From Rhodoferax sp. OV413 (GTDB taxonomy: Bacteria; Pseudomonadota; Gammaproteobacteria; Burkholderiales; Burkholderiaceae_C), in contig NZ_FNJA01000001.1 in the NCBI RefSeq assembly GCF_900104385.1, positions 284,386 to 348,385 of the forward strand: DNA of 64,000 nucleotides, read 5' to 3'. The number at the start of each line of letters is the position of its first letter. Within the stretch, counting starts at the first letter, position 1. The translations under genes were made by a program, and so were the position numbers. Below the pieces are notes generated by a model. The model saw only the letters and a list, made by a program, of their open reading frames with translations, had not been told where the DNA came from and searched no databases. This document shows, piece after piece, positions 40,788 through 49,025 of this stretch.

Positions 40788-43442
40788 ATGCACACACCCG
40801 CAAGCAATCCACTTCTCCAGCCCGAACAACTGCTGCGCTACATGCCCGGCGTGCAGCACCAGCGCCAGGAACTGCGCTTGATTGAAGCCGCTTGGGACAA
40901 CCTCTCGCTGCTGTCGTCCCTGTCCACCCTGTCCAGCAAAGCCTCTGCCGGCGGCGACCTGGCCCAGGCACGGCGCGACTTTGCCGCCTTGTCCGAAGAA
41001 ATGATGCGCGGACTGGCTACCGAGGCCCTGAAAACCGCGCTCGACGACCTGGGCTCGCGCGCCCAGGTGTGCATCGACATCCTGGTACGCAACCTGTTTG
41101 AGCGCACGGCGGATATCGGCTTTTTTGCCACCGACGGCGCAATGGCCGACTACCTGGCCCAGCCCGACCCCGCGCTGCGCCCGGCCCTGGAAAGCCGCTT
41201 GCGCGACTACGCCAGCAAATACACGGTGTATGACAACATCTACCTGTTCGACACGCAAGCCCAGCTGCAAGCCTGCCTGACCGCCCAAGCTGCGCACAGC
41301 CTGCCTACCAGCGCCAGCGATACCGCATTCCTGGCCGAAGTCCAGGCCAGCCACGCCGCCTATACCGAGCACTACGCAGTGCACGATTTTTGCACCGCCG
41401 CCAGCCCCAGCCTGCTCTACGCCCAGCCCGTCGCGGTGGCCGGCCACGCCCAGGGCGTGATGTGCCTGCAGTTCAAACTGGCCGACGAGGCCGGCGCCAT
41501 CTTTGCCCAGGTGCAAGGCGACAACCCACAGGGCCAGGACGTAGTGCTGGCCCTGGTCGACGCCCAGGGCGCGGTCATCCATTCCAGCGACGCACTGCAG
41601 TTGCCACTGGGCTGGCGCCTGCCGCAAGCCACGGCTGCGGGCACGTTTACCCTGCGCCACCTGGGCCGCAAATACCTGACCGTGGTGCGCGACACCCTGG
41701 GCTTCCAGGGCTATGCCGGCCCGGGTTGGCGTGGGCTGGCCATGCTGCCGCTGGACAGCGCTTTCGAGTCGGATGCCGACGAAGCCCGGTCCGCCCTGAT
41801 GGACGAAGTCGCCGCCCACCCTGACTTTCTGGCCGGCGAGCTGAGCCACATCCCCAAACGCTCGGCCGCCATCCAGTCGGCGCTGGAACGTTCGGTATGG
41901 AACGGGCTGCTGGAACTGAACCGCACCGCGACAGACAGCAGCGAATCCGCACGCGACACCTTGTTCGCCAAGACCCTGCTGTCCGAAATCGGCGCCACCG
42001 CCCAAAAAACCGCCGCCGCCTTTGCCAGCGCGCTGCACGACCTGCAAAAGGTGGTGATGCGCTCGGTGCTGCGCGATGCCCACAGCCGCGCTGAGCTGGC
42101 GATGCAGATCCTGGACCGCAACCTCTATGAGCGCGCCAACGACTGCCGCTGGTGGGCATTGACACCCCAATTCGCTACAACATTAATAGCTGGTAGCGCA
42201 GGCTGCAAAAGCGCTACAGCCGTTTTAGAGCAAATAAATTCGCTGTATACCGTGTACGCCTGCCTGGTGCTGTTCGACCGCCAGGGCCGCGTCATAGCGG
42301 TGTCCCGCCCCGACCAAGCCGAGCAGGTAGGCCAGGTTCTGGACGAACCCTGGGTCGCCCACACCCTGCGCCAGGGCAATGGCCAGGACTACAGCGTCAG
42401 CAGCTACGGCCCCAGCCGCTTTTATGCCGACGGCCCGACCTTCGTCTACACCGCCGCGGTGCGCGACCCGCAAAGCCGCCAGGGTGCGGCCCTGGGTGGC
42501 ATCGCCATCGTCTGGGACGCAACCGGCCAGATGCAATCCATCCTGGGCGACTGCGCGGCCGGGCTGGACGCCCAAGACCTGCTGGCGTTTGTAGACGCCA
42601 GCGGCCAGGTGCTGCACGCCAGTGGGCCAGACGGCTTGCGCCAGCACCTACCCGCGCTGCGCACGGCGCAGACGGGCCAGCCGGTGATCGATCTGCAAGG
42701 CCAGCTGTACGGCCTGGGCGATGCGCCCGGCCGCGGCTACCGCGAATTCGGCAGCAGCGACAGCTACCGCCACGGCCTGCGCTGCCTTTCGCTGCGCCAC
42801 CTGTGTGCACGCCAAGACAGCCGCCTGGCCACCCCCAACCTGCCCGCTGCGCAAGCGGGGCAACGCACGGCTGCCGAATACCACCTGCAGCTGGCCACCT
42901 TCACGATTGCCGGCCACTGGCTGGGCATAGACGCGCGCCACATCCTCAAAGCCGCACCCGACACCACGGTGATGAGCGCTGGCAGCGCCCGGCCACCGCT
43001 GCTGGGCTTCACGCAGATCGGCAAGCAGGTCTACCCGGTGGTCGAGCTGCGCAGCGTGATCACCGACTACACCGGCCCGCTGTCCCGCGACGCCGACCCG
43101 ACCCGCCAGATGCTGGTACTGCGCCTGCCGCCGGATAACGGCAACGGCAGCAGCAGCGGCAGCGGCAAGGGCCGTGAATTCGCCCTGCGCGTAGACACCC
43201 TGGGCAGCATGCTCGACATCGACAGCCGCCAGCTGCAGGCCTTGCACGCATCGGCCGACCCCGGCGCTGCCCCGATGGTGGACGCGGTGGTATCGGTAGG
43301 CAACGACGCATCCAGCAAGCAGCCGCTGCTGTGCCGGATGTCGCTGGCCTGGCTGCAGCAATGCACCAACGGCGAACTGGTGCCACAAGATCTGGATGCC
43401 TTGACCGCGCCCCTGCCGGCAGCGCGGAGCGCACGGGAATAG
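40788..43442 (+). CDS. Soluble tandem cache-like sensor with C-terminal CheW-like domain
   Basis: An 884-aa protein with no transmembrane segment. It has two related sensor halves: NLFERTADIGFFATD near residue 102 followed by YASKYTVYDNIYLFD (141-155), and NLYERANDCRWWALT near 445 followed by INSLYTVYACLVLFD. Residues about 700-870 form a CheW-like domain (LATFTIAGHWLGIDARHIL, then VYPVVELRSVI and FALRVDTLGSMLDI). So it is likely a cytoplasmic chemotaxis-type signalling or scaffold protein. I start it at the ATG at 40788; a TTG at 40740 is possible. The pairing with a nitrate transporter suggests a nitrogen signal. The family is not fully recognised. Confidence 0.6.
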   Translation: MHTPASNPLLQPEQLLRYMPGVQHQRQELRLIEAAWDNLSLLSSLSTLSSKASAGGDLAQARRDFAALSEEMMRGLATEALKTALDDLGSRAQVCIDILVRNLFERTADIGFFATDGAMADYLAQPDPALRPALESRLRDYASKYTVYDNIYLFDTQAQLQACLTAQAAHSLPTSASDTAFLAEVQASHAAYTEHYAVHDFCTAASPSLLYAQPVAVAGHAQGVMCLQFKLADEAGAIFAQVQGDNPQGQDVVLALVDAQGAVIHSSDALQLPLGWRLPQATAAGTFTLRHLGRKYLTVVRDTLGFQGYAGPGWRGLAMLPLDSAFESDADEARSALMDEVAAHPDFLAGELSHIPKRSAAIQSALERSVWNGLLELNRTATDSSESARDTLFAKTLLSEIGATAQKTAAAFASALHDLQKVVMRSVLRDAHSRAELAMQILDRNLYERANDCRWWALTPQFATTLIAGSAGCKSATAVLEQINSLYTVYACLVLFDRQGRVIAVSRPDQAEQVGQVLDEPWVAHTLRQGNGQDYSVSSYGPSRFYADGPTFVYTAAVRDPQSRQGAALGGIAIVWDATGQMQSILGDCAAGLDAQDLLAFVDASGQVLHASGPDGLRQHLPALRTAQTGQPVIDLQGQLYGLGDAPGRGYREFGSSDSYRHGLRCLSLRHLCARQDSRLATPNLPAAQAGQRTAAEYHLQLATFTIAGHWLGIDARHILKAAPDTTVMSAGSARPPLLGFTQIGKQVYPVVELRSVITDYTGPLSRDADPTRQMLVLRLPPDNGNGSSSGSGKGREFALRVDTLGSMLDIDSRQLQALHASADPGAAPMVDAVVSVGNDASSKQPLLCRMSLAWLQQCTNGELVPQDLDALTAPLPAARSARE
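42172..42240 (-). repeat. Interspersed repeat, copy F, inside the cache-CheW gene
   Basis: Reads CGCTACAACATTAATAGCTG, GTAGCGCAGG, then AAGCGCTACAGCCGTTTTAG. It is in frame and encodes residues 462-484, in the part of the second sensor half that aligns with ATDGAMADYLAQPDPAL of the first half. Base composition is clearly lower in GC than the flanks. Confidence 0.75.
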
Positions 43443-43538
43443 AGCATGTGCCACGCACAGACTTTGTGCGGCGCAACCAAAAACAACTCTACTGCCGCTA
43501 AAAACCGATAGATCGCCGCATTTTTACGCCCCAAAATC

Positions 43539-43554
43539 TGGCGCGCAACTTGCT
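43539..43554 (+). promoter_or_regulatory. Sigma-54 promoter of the nitrate transporter
   Basis: TGGCGCGCAACTTGCT: the -24 GG at 43540-43541 and -12 GC at 43552-43553 lie 12 bp apart. It is one substitution from the consensus TGGCACG-N4-TTGCT and 39 bp before the ATG. The upstream block TTTTTACGCCCCAAAA is nearly identical to that before the cache-CheW gene. Confidence 0.8.
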
Positions 43555-43593
43555 TTGGTGCATGGGATTGTTTTTAATTTCAGGATCTGCACC

Positions 43594-44808
43594 ATGTCGG
43601 GATTTCGTAGTTTTCTCAAGAGCGGGCACTCGCCCACGCTATTCGCCGCATTTTTGTATTTCTCCTTTTCTTGCTGCATCTGGGTACTCAACGGTGCGAT
43701 GGCACCGTTCATTTCGGAAACCTTCAACCTCAGCCCTGCGCAAAAGGGGTTGATGCTGTCCATTCCCATCATGGCCGGCGCCTTGATGCGCTTCCCGCTA
43801 GGCCTGTTGTCGCAGTACATCGGCCGCAAGAAAGCCACGCTGGTCGAGATGGGCATGATCATGGTGGCCATGCTGTTCGGCTTCTTCTTCGTAAAAAGCT
43901 TCAACGACCTGCTGGCCATGGGCGTGCTGCTGGGCATTGCCGGCGCCAGCTTCGGCGTGGCCTTGTCGCTGGGCTCGGGCTCGTTCCCACCCAAGCACAA
44001 AGGCCTGGCCATGGGCTTGGTGGGTGCGGGCAATGTCGGCACCGCGGTCTGCGTGCTGGTAGCACCGCCGCTGGCCCAGGCCTATGGCTGGGTCACGGTG
44101 TATGGCTTCGCGGCCGCGGCGATCATGATCCCGATGGTTGTGATGGTCATCTACGCGCAGGAGCCGCCGGACCTGGACCCGCATGCCAGCTTCAAGGAAC
44201 ACATCGCCTGCCTGTTTGAAAAAGACGGCTGGGCCTTCAGCCTGATCTACGCAGTGACCTTCGGCGGCTTCATCGGCCTGATCACCTTCCTGCCCACCTA
44301 CTATTACGACCAGTTTGGCGTGAGCAAGGTGCAAGCCGGGCAGTTGACCATGCTGGCCGCCTTCATGGGCGCGGCGCTGCGGGTGTTCGGCGGCTGGATC
44401 TCCGACCGCTGGGGCGGCGTCAACACGCTGAACCTGGTGCTGCTCACCGTCGCCGCCACGCTGGTGGCCTGCGGCCTGGCCGGCAACTCGCTGACCCTGA
44501 CGACGCTGCTGATGATTCTGTGCTTTGCCGCGCTGGGCGCCGGCAACGGCGCGCTGTTCCAGCTGGTGCCGCTGCGCTGGCCCCTGGCCACCGCCGTGGC
44601 CGGCTCGATGATCGGCGAAATCGGTGCCCTGGGCGGCGGCCTGGTGCCGAACGCCATGGGCTTGTCCAAGCAATACGGCGGCAGCTATATGTGGGGCTTC
44701 ATGCTCTTCGCCGGCCTGGCCATCGTCATGCTGGTGATGCTGCGCGTAATGCAAATCCGCTGGACCCGCACTTGGGCGGAGAAAGGTGGGCGGGCGCGCA
44801 GCGCCTGA
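43594..44808 (+). CDS. Nitrate/nitrite transporter, NarK/NasA (NNP) family
   Basis: A 404-aa MFS protein with about 12 transmembrane segments. It has the two nitrate-family signatures, MGLVGAGNVGTAV (residues 140-152) and LGAGNGALFQLVP, as well as the substrate Arg66 (LMRFPLG) in segment 2. It should import nitrate or exchange nitrate and nitrite. Control by sigma-54 points to nitrogen assimilation rather than respiration. No nitrate reductase gene is in the window. The start is the ATG at 43594. Confidence 0.88.
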   Translation: MSGFRSFLKSGHSPTLFAAFLYFSFSCCIWVLNGAMAPFISETFNLSPAQKGLMLSIPIMAGALMRFPLGLLSQYIGRKKATLVEMGMIMVAMLFGFFFVKSFNDLLAMGVLLGIAGASFGVALSLGSGSFPPKHKGLAMGLVGAGNVGTAVCVLVAPPLAQAYGWVTVYGFAAAAIMIPMVVMVIYAQEPPDLDPHASFKEHIACLFEKDGWAFSLIYAVTFGGFIGLITFLPTYYYDQFGVSKVQAGQLTMLAAFMGAALRVFGGWISDRWGGVNTLNLVLLTVAATLVACGLAGNSLTLTTLLMILCFAALGAGNGALFQLVPLRWPLATAVAGSMIGEIGALGGGLVPNAMGLSKQYGGSYMWGFMLFAGLAIVMLVMLRVMQIRWTRTWAEKGGRARSA

Positions 44809-44834
44809 GAGCCACATCTGCACACAGTGGTTTT

Positions 44835-44893
44835 ATATAAAAACCACTGCTAGCGCAATATTTAACTGCGCTAGCAGCTATTAAATCAATAGC
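44835..44893 (+). repeat. Interspersed repeat, copy G
   Basis: Lies between the convergent nitrate transporter and hydrolase genes. It contains ACTGCTAGCGCAATATTT, AACTGCGCTAGCAGCTATT and CAATAGC, with near-perfect CTGCTAGCGC/GCGCTAGCAG arms. It may act as a terminator for both genes. Confidence 0.85.
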
Positions 44894-44895
44894 AA

Positions 44896-45942
44896 CTAGC
44901 CGCGGATCCGGGCCTGTGCCTGCGCATAGCGGGCGGCCGCCACCACGCTGAGGATGGCGGTGGTCACCATATCGGGCTGGTCCTGGTGGATGTTGTGGCC
45001 ACTGTCTTCGCAAACCTTGATGCGGCCCAGGCGCGACATCTTGGCCATGTTGCGCTGGCTAGCCGCCCAGACCTTGCCCAGCCGCTCCGGCCATTTGCCG
45101 GTGTCTTTGGACTGTGTCAGCACGATCAGCGGCACGGCCGGGAACGGCCCGGCCTGGCGGGCCTGGCGCATGGTCAAAGACGCGGCCGCCAGCTCGGCCC
45201 GCATGGCACTAGGAGACAGCGCAAACAGTACCGACGGGGGCTCGTACCAGAGCCGGCTCACGCCCAGCTGCCGGCAGCGCTTGGCGAATTCGGCCGCGCG
45301 CGCATCCACCAGCACCACGCCCACCACTTCGTCCGGGTAGGTTCGGGCAAACAGCTTCATGATGGTGCCGCCCAGCGAGTGCCCTACCAACACGTATGGC
45401 GGTTTGATTTCCTCGGCCTGCAGCATAGCGCGCAGCTCGCGCAGTATCTGCAAGCCATCGCGCGGCTGGTCCGACGGCTCACTCTGGCCGTAGCCCGCCC
45501 GGTCGTAGGCGACCGCATGGGTCACGGCGCTGACCTCGTTGAAGATGCTGCTCCAAGCCTCTTTACCGCTACCCAGGCCGGACTCAAACAGCACCGTCGG
45601 CGAGCTATTGCCCGCACCCGCACTGATGAAAGAGCGGGTGCCGAATTCGGTATAGCTGGTCAGCGCCGGCGGCAAGGCTTTGTGGCGGACTGCCGGGTCG
45701 ATATTCGCGCGTATAGCCTCGACCGACAAGGTAGGCAGCGGCGGCACAGGCGCCGTAGGTGGCTTGGGCGCCTTGCCGACAGTGACCCGGCCGATGGGTT
45801 TGAGGAAGGGCAAGGCATTGGCCATGGCGGTGCTCAGCACGGTCGTGCGGCGCCGCACCGGGGGAGCATCAAAATGCTCGGACAATTCAGATGCAGATGG
45901 CTCTGTGGAACTCTGGGGTGGAATGGTAAAGGCTCGGACCAT
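44896..45942 (-). CDS. Alpha/beta-fold hydrolase
   Basis: A 348-aa hydrolase with the nucleophile elbow GHSLGG (VLVGHSLGGTIMKLFAR) and the acid and histidine of the triad in VVLVDARA and CEDSGHNIHQDQP. The oxyanion-side segment is VLFESGLGSGKEAW. Residues 1-100 are a Pro/Thr-rich, low-complexity extension with no obvious signal peptide. I start it at the ATG at 45942; the frame is open to 46122 but that part reaches the dnaG region. Esterase or lipase activity is plausible, but the substrate is unknown. Confidence 0.78.
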   Translation of the reverse strand: MVRAFTIPPQSSTEPSASELSEHFDAPPVRRRTTVLSTAMANALPFLKPIGRVTVGKAPKPPTAPVPPLPTLSVEAIRANIDPAVRHKALPPALTSYTEFGTRSFISAGAGNSSPTVLFESGLGSGKEAWSSIFNEVSAVTHAVAYDRAGYGQSEPSDQPRDGLQILRELRAMLQAEEIKPPYVLVGHSLGGTIMKLFARTYPDEVVGVVLVDARAAEFAKRCRQLGVSRLWYEPPSVLFALSPSAMRAELAAASLTMRQARQAGPFPAVPLIVLTQSKDTGKWPERLGKVWAASQRNMAKMSRLGRIKVCEDSGHNIHQDQPDMVTTAILSVVAAARYAQAQARIRG

Positions 45943-46130
45943 TTCAAAAACAGGCGGTAAGGGATGCAACGGCTGCGCAAGCCCGCTGGCGGAGCCCAGG
46001 CGCAAGGCAAAAGTTGTACATGTCCATGCTTCTATTATCCGATAGAGCGTGACAATCCAGAGACAGGCATTTACGCCCCATAGCCCCGGCATTTCCCGCC
46101 GCCCCCGCCCAAGCAGAGACAATAGGCCCT

Positions 46131-48011
46131 GTGACTATCCCCCATACCTTCATCCAGGAACTGATTGCCCGCGCCGACGTGGTCGAGATCGTCGGCCGCT
46201 ACGTGCAGCTGAAAAAAGGCGGCGCCAACTTCATGGGCCTATGCCCGTTCCATTCCGAGAAATCGCCGTCCTTCTCGGTCAGCCCGACCAAGCAGTTCTA
46301 CCACTGCTTTGGCTGCGGCAAGAGCGGCGACGCCCTGCGCTTTCTGATGGACCACGCGGGCATGACCTTCATCGAGGCGGTGAACGACCTGGCCCAGCAA
46401 TTCGGCATGCAGGTGCCCGAAGACGATGCCTCGCCGCAAGACCGCGCGCGCGCCGCCGAGCAAAAGCAGAAACAAGCCACCCTGACCGATGTGCTTGAAC
46501 AGGCTTGCACCGCCTACAAGAAGCACCTGCGGGATTCGCCGCGCGCCATCGACTACTTCAAGGGCCGCGGCCTGTCGGGAGAAATCGCCAAGCAATTCGA
46601 CCTGGGCTATGCGCCAGAGGGCTGGCGCAGCCTGGCAGGGGTGTTCCCGCGATACGACGACCCACTGCTGGCCGAAAGTGGCCTGGTCATCACCAGCGAA
46701 GACGATCCAGAAAAACGCTACGACCGCTTCCGCGACCGGGTGATGTTCCCGATCCGCAACGTCAAGGGCGAATGCATAGGCTTTGGCGGCCGGGTGCTGG
46801 GCGACGACAAGCCCAAATATTTAAATTCACCCGAAACCCCGGTGTTCAGCAAGGGCCGCGAGCTCTACGGCCTGTTCGAAGCCCGCAACGCCTTGCGAGA
46901 CGCCGGCTACGCCCTGGTCACCGAAGGCTATATGGACGTGGTGGCGCTGGCCCAGTTGGGCTTCCCGAACGCCGTCGCCACGCTGGGCACGGCCTGCACG
47001 GCCGACCATCTGCAAAAGCTGTTCCGCTTTACCGATGCGGTCGTCTTCAGCTTTGACGGCGACGCCGCCGGCCGCCGCGCCGCCCGCAAGGCGCTGGACG
47101 GCGCCCTGCCCCTGGCCACCGATGTGCGCAGCTGCAAGTTCTTGTTCCTGCCCGCCGAGCACGACCCGGACAGCTACATCCGCGCCTATGGCCGCGACGC
47201 GTTCGCCCGCTACATCTCCGAAGCCACGCCGCTCAGCCGGTTTTTGATCGAATCGGTGCGCGAAGGCTGCGACCTGAACAGCGCCGAGGGCCGGGCCCAC
47301 CTGGCCAGCAACGCCAAGCCGCTGTGGAGCCAGCTACCCGAGGGCGCGTTGAAGCGCCAACTGCTGGGCGAAATCGCCGACCTGGTGCAGCTCAACAGCA
47401 ACGAGCTGACCGACGTCTGGGCCGGTAAAGCCATAGGCCAGCGCTCTGAAGCCAAAAGCTCCAAAAAATATAGCACCCCGTACACACCCGGTAAGCGCTA
47501 CAGCCCTAAAGAACCTCCAATCGGATCGGACAGCGCAGGACGGCGCCAGCCCGCCAGCCGGGCCGACCACGCTACCCGATTGCTACTGGCCAACAGCAGC
47601 GGCTGGGACAGCCTGACCCACGAAGACCACGCCCTGCTCTGCGAGCTGCCCGCGCCGCACGGCCCCTTGTTCGTCTGGCTGGAAAGCCAGCAGCACGAGC
47701 ACGGCCCGCAAGACTGGGAGGCGCTGCGCGGCCGTTTGCAGGCGCAGGCCTTCGAAAGCCTGGCCCTCAAGCTGATGTCCAGCCCGGTCGCCGCCGGCGC
47801 GCCCGACGCCGCAGATGCACCGCCCGCCCGCGAAGCCCTGCAAGAGCTGCGCGCCCTGCTGAATCTGATGCTGATAGACCGCCTCAAGCAACTGGAAACC
47901 GAAGCCCTGGAAGCCGCTAAATCAGATCCCACCGCGCTGCAGCGCTACCGCGAGCTGAACGCACGGCGCCGAGAACTCATGGCCGCCACGGCGGGCACCA
48001 GCACCTCCTAG
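46131..48011 (+). CDS. dnaG: DNA primase
   Basis: A 626-aa primase that makes RNA primers on the lagging strand. The CHC2 zinc finger uses Cys38, His41, Cys59 and Cys62 (LCPFHSEKSPS ... FYHCFGCG). The TOPRIM domain has EGYMDVVAL and FSFDGDAAGRRAARKAL. The C-terminal domain contacts DnaB helicase. Start is a GTG at 46131. The linker at residues 442-461 is encoded by repeat copy K. It is followed by a gene of unknown function and then rpoD. Confidence 0.96.
   Translation: MTIPHTFIQELIARADVVEIVGRYVQLKKGGANFMGLCPFHSEKSPSFSVSPTKQFYHCFGCGKSGDALRFLMDHAGMTFIEAVNDLAQQFGMQVPEDDASPQDRARAAEQKQKQATLTDVLEQACTAYKKHLRDSPRAIDYFKGRGLSGEIAKQFDLGYAPEGWRSLAGVFPRYDDPLLAESGLVITSEDDPEKRYDRFRDRVMFPIRNVKGECIGFGGRVLGDDKPKYLNSPETPVFSKGRELYGLFEARNALRDAGYALVTEGYMDVVALAQLGFPNAVATLGTACTADHLQKLFRFTDAVVFSFDGDAAGRRAARKALDGALPLATDVRSCKFLFLPAEHDPDSYIRAYGRDAFARYISEATPLSRFLIESVREGCDLNSAEGRAHLASNAKPLWSQLPEGALKRQLLGEIADLVQLNSNELTDVWAGKAIGQRSEAKSSKKYSTPYTPGKRYSPKEPPIGSDSAGRRQPASRADHATRLLLANSSGWDSLTHEDHALLCELPAPHGPLFVWLESQQHEHGPQDWEALRGRLQAQAFESLALKLMSSPVAAGAPDAADAPPAREALQELRALLNLMLIDRLKQLETEALEAAKSDPTALQRYRELNARRRELMAATAGTSTS
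47456..47512 (-). repeat. Interspersed repeat, copy K, inside dnaG
   Basis: Contains AGCTCCAAAAAATATAGCACC and, after a spacer, AAGCGCTACAGCCCTAAAG, the latter nearly equal to AAGCGCTACAGCCGTTTTAG in copy F. It encodes the linker of DnaG (residues 442-461). Confidence 0.55.
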
Positions 48012-48050
48012 CAGTCCGTACACTGCACGCTCTTTAATTTCCACTGAACC

Positions 48051-48659
48051 ATGAAAACCATCTTGACCGCCGGGCTGCTGGCCATCACCAGCACGGCCTT
48101 CGCCGCCGATAAAGTGCTGCTGGAACTGCCTGTGACCTATACCGCAGATGCCAGCGTCGTCCAGCCGGTGCGCGAGCAATGCGAAATCGAAGACAAACTG
48201 ACCCGCCATGTGGGCACGGCCATGGCCAAACTGAACCGGTCAGGCCCCGGCACGGTCGCCTCGGCCGCCGAGGCAGGCGATGCCAGCGTGCTGAAGATTC
48301 AAATTTCGCACATCCTGGGCGTCGGTGGTGGTGCCTGGAGCGGCCCAAAGGCTGTCACCGTCTATGCAACCTTGACCGATAAAGACGGCACACAGCGCAA
48401 AACCCGTATCAACCGCTGGTCTGTTGGCGGCTTTTGGGGCGGCTTCAAAGGTACCTGCTCCATCATTGAGCGCTGCACGGTCGCCATCGGCAAAGACCTG
48501 CAGCGCTGGGTGCGCGACGCGTCTTATGTGGTGAAAGACGAAGGTCCACCCAAGGAAGGTGCTCCTGTCGATGGCGAAAAAGCTCCCGCCGAACCCGCGG
48601 CCAGCGATGACAAGGCAAGCCCCTCGGCCACGCCACCCGCCTCTGCCGTAGCGCTATAA
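48051..48659 (+). CDS. Exported protein of unknown function between dnaG and rpoD
   Basis: A 202-aa protein with a signal peptide (MKTILTAGLLAITSTAFAA). The mature part has a predominantly beta-strand core with two Cys (EQCEIEDKLTRH, GTCSIIERCTVAIGKDL), and the last 45 residues are a disordered Pro/Ala/Asp tail. No family is recognised with confidence. It is inserted between dnaG and rpoD, which are adjacent in most bacteria, and has its own 39-bp leader. Confidence 0.65.
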   Translation: MKTILTAGLLAITSTAFAADKVLLELPVTYTADASVVQPVREQCEIEDKLTRHVGTAMAKLNRSGPGTVASAAEAGDASVLKIQISHILGVGGGAWSGPKAVTVYATLTDKDGTQRKTRINRWSVGGFWGGFKGTCSIIERCTVAIGKDLQRWVRDASYVVKDEGPPKEGAPVDGEKAPAEPAASDDKASPSATPPASAVAL

Positions 48660-49025
48660 AGCTAGCAAACGGGGCAGCGCAGCATCCGGTGAAACACCTC
48701 TTGCCGGCATCCGGCGGCTGCAACCTGCCCAATTAACGCCACAACCGCTCCAAAAGCCCTTGAATTTCAGCCAACAAGCTATAATCTAAGGCTAACTGCT
48801 CGGCAAGAGCGACAGCAACACCTCCGGATACGGCCAACAGCCGCCATAGCGCGCACCGGCCACCCCACCGCAAGGATTGCCTGCATGGATGCCAACAACC
48901 ATGCAAATGATCGCCCTCCCATCTTGCCAACAAGAAATTCTCTCTCTTACGTTTACGCACCCGCGCCGGTAGCCTGTGGCTCCCGGGTTTATTTCGTTTT
49001 TTTGTTGTCCTGAGGTTCTTCGCCC
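48660..49025 (+). promoter_or_regulatory. 366-bp rpoD leader with promoter and attenuator-like hairpin
   Basis: A TATAAT at 48780-48785 is the best -10. TTGAAT at 48760 is a poor -35 because the spacing is 14. About 240 bp of leader follow, with a hairpin and T-rich run at 48966-49003 and a TGAGG ribosome site before the ATG. There is no small gene that I can support in it. Confidence 0.45.
48966..49003 (+). terminator. Terminator-like hairpin in the rpoD leader
   Basis: CCGGTAGCC / GGCTCCCGG (one mismatch, three-nt loop), followed by GTTTATTTCGTTTTTTT. It lies 22 bp upstream of the rpoD ATG and would stop transcription before rpoD unless bypassed. Confidence 0.5.

Noticed and set aside
40554-42170. 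Minus-strand open frame of 538 codons opposite the cache-CheW gene
   Set aside because: It would read through the promoter of the plus-strand gene and shows no domain; the plus frame has internal duplication and a CheW-like end.
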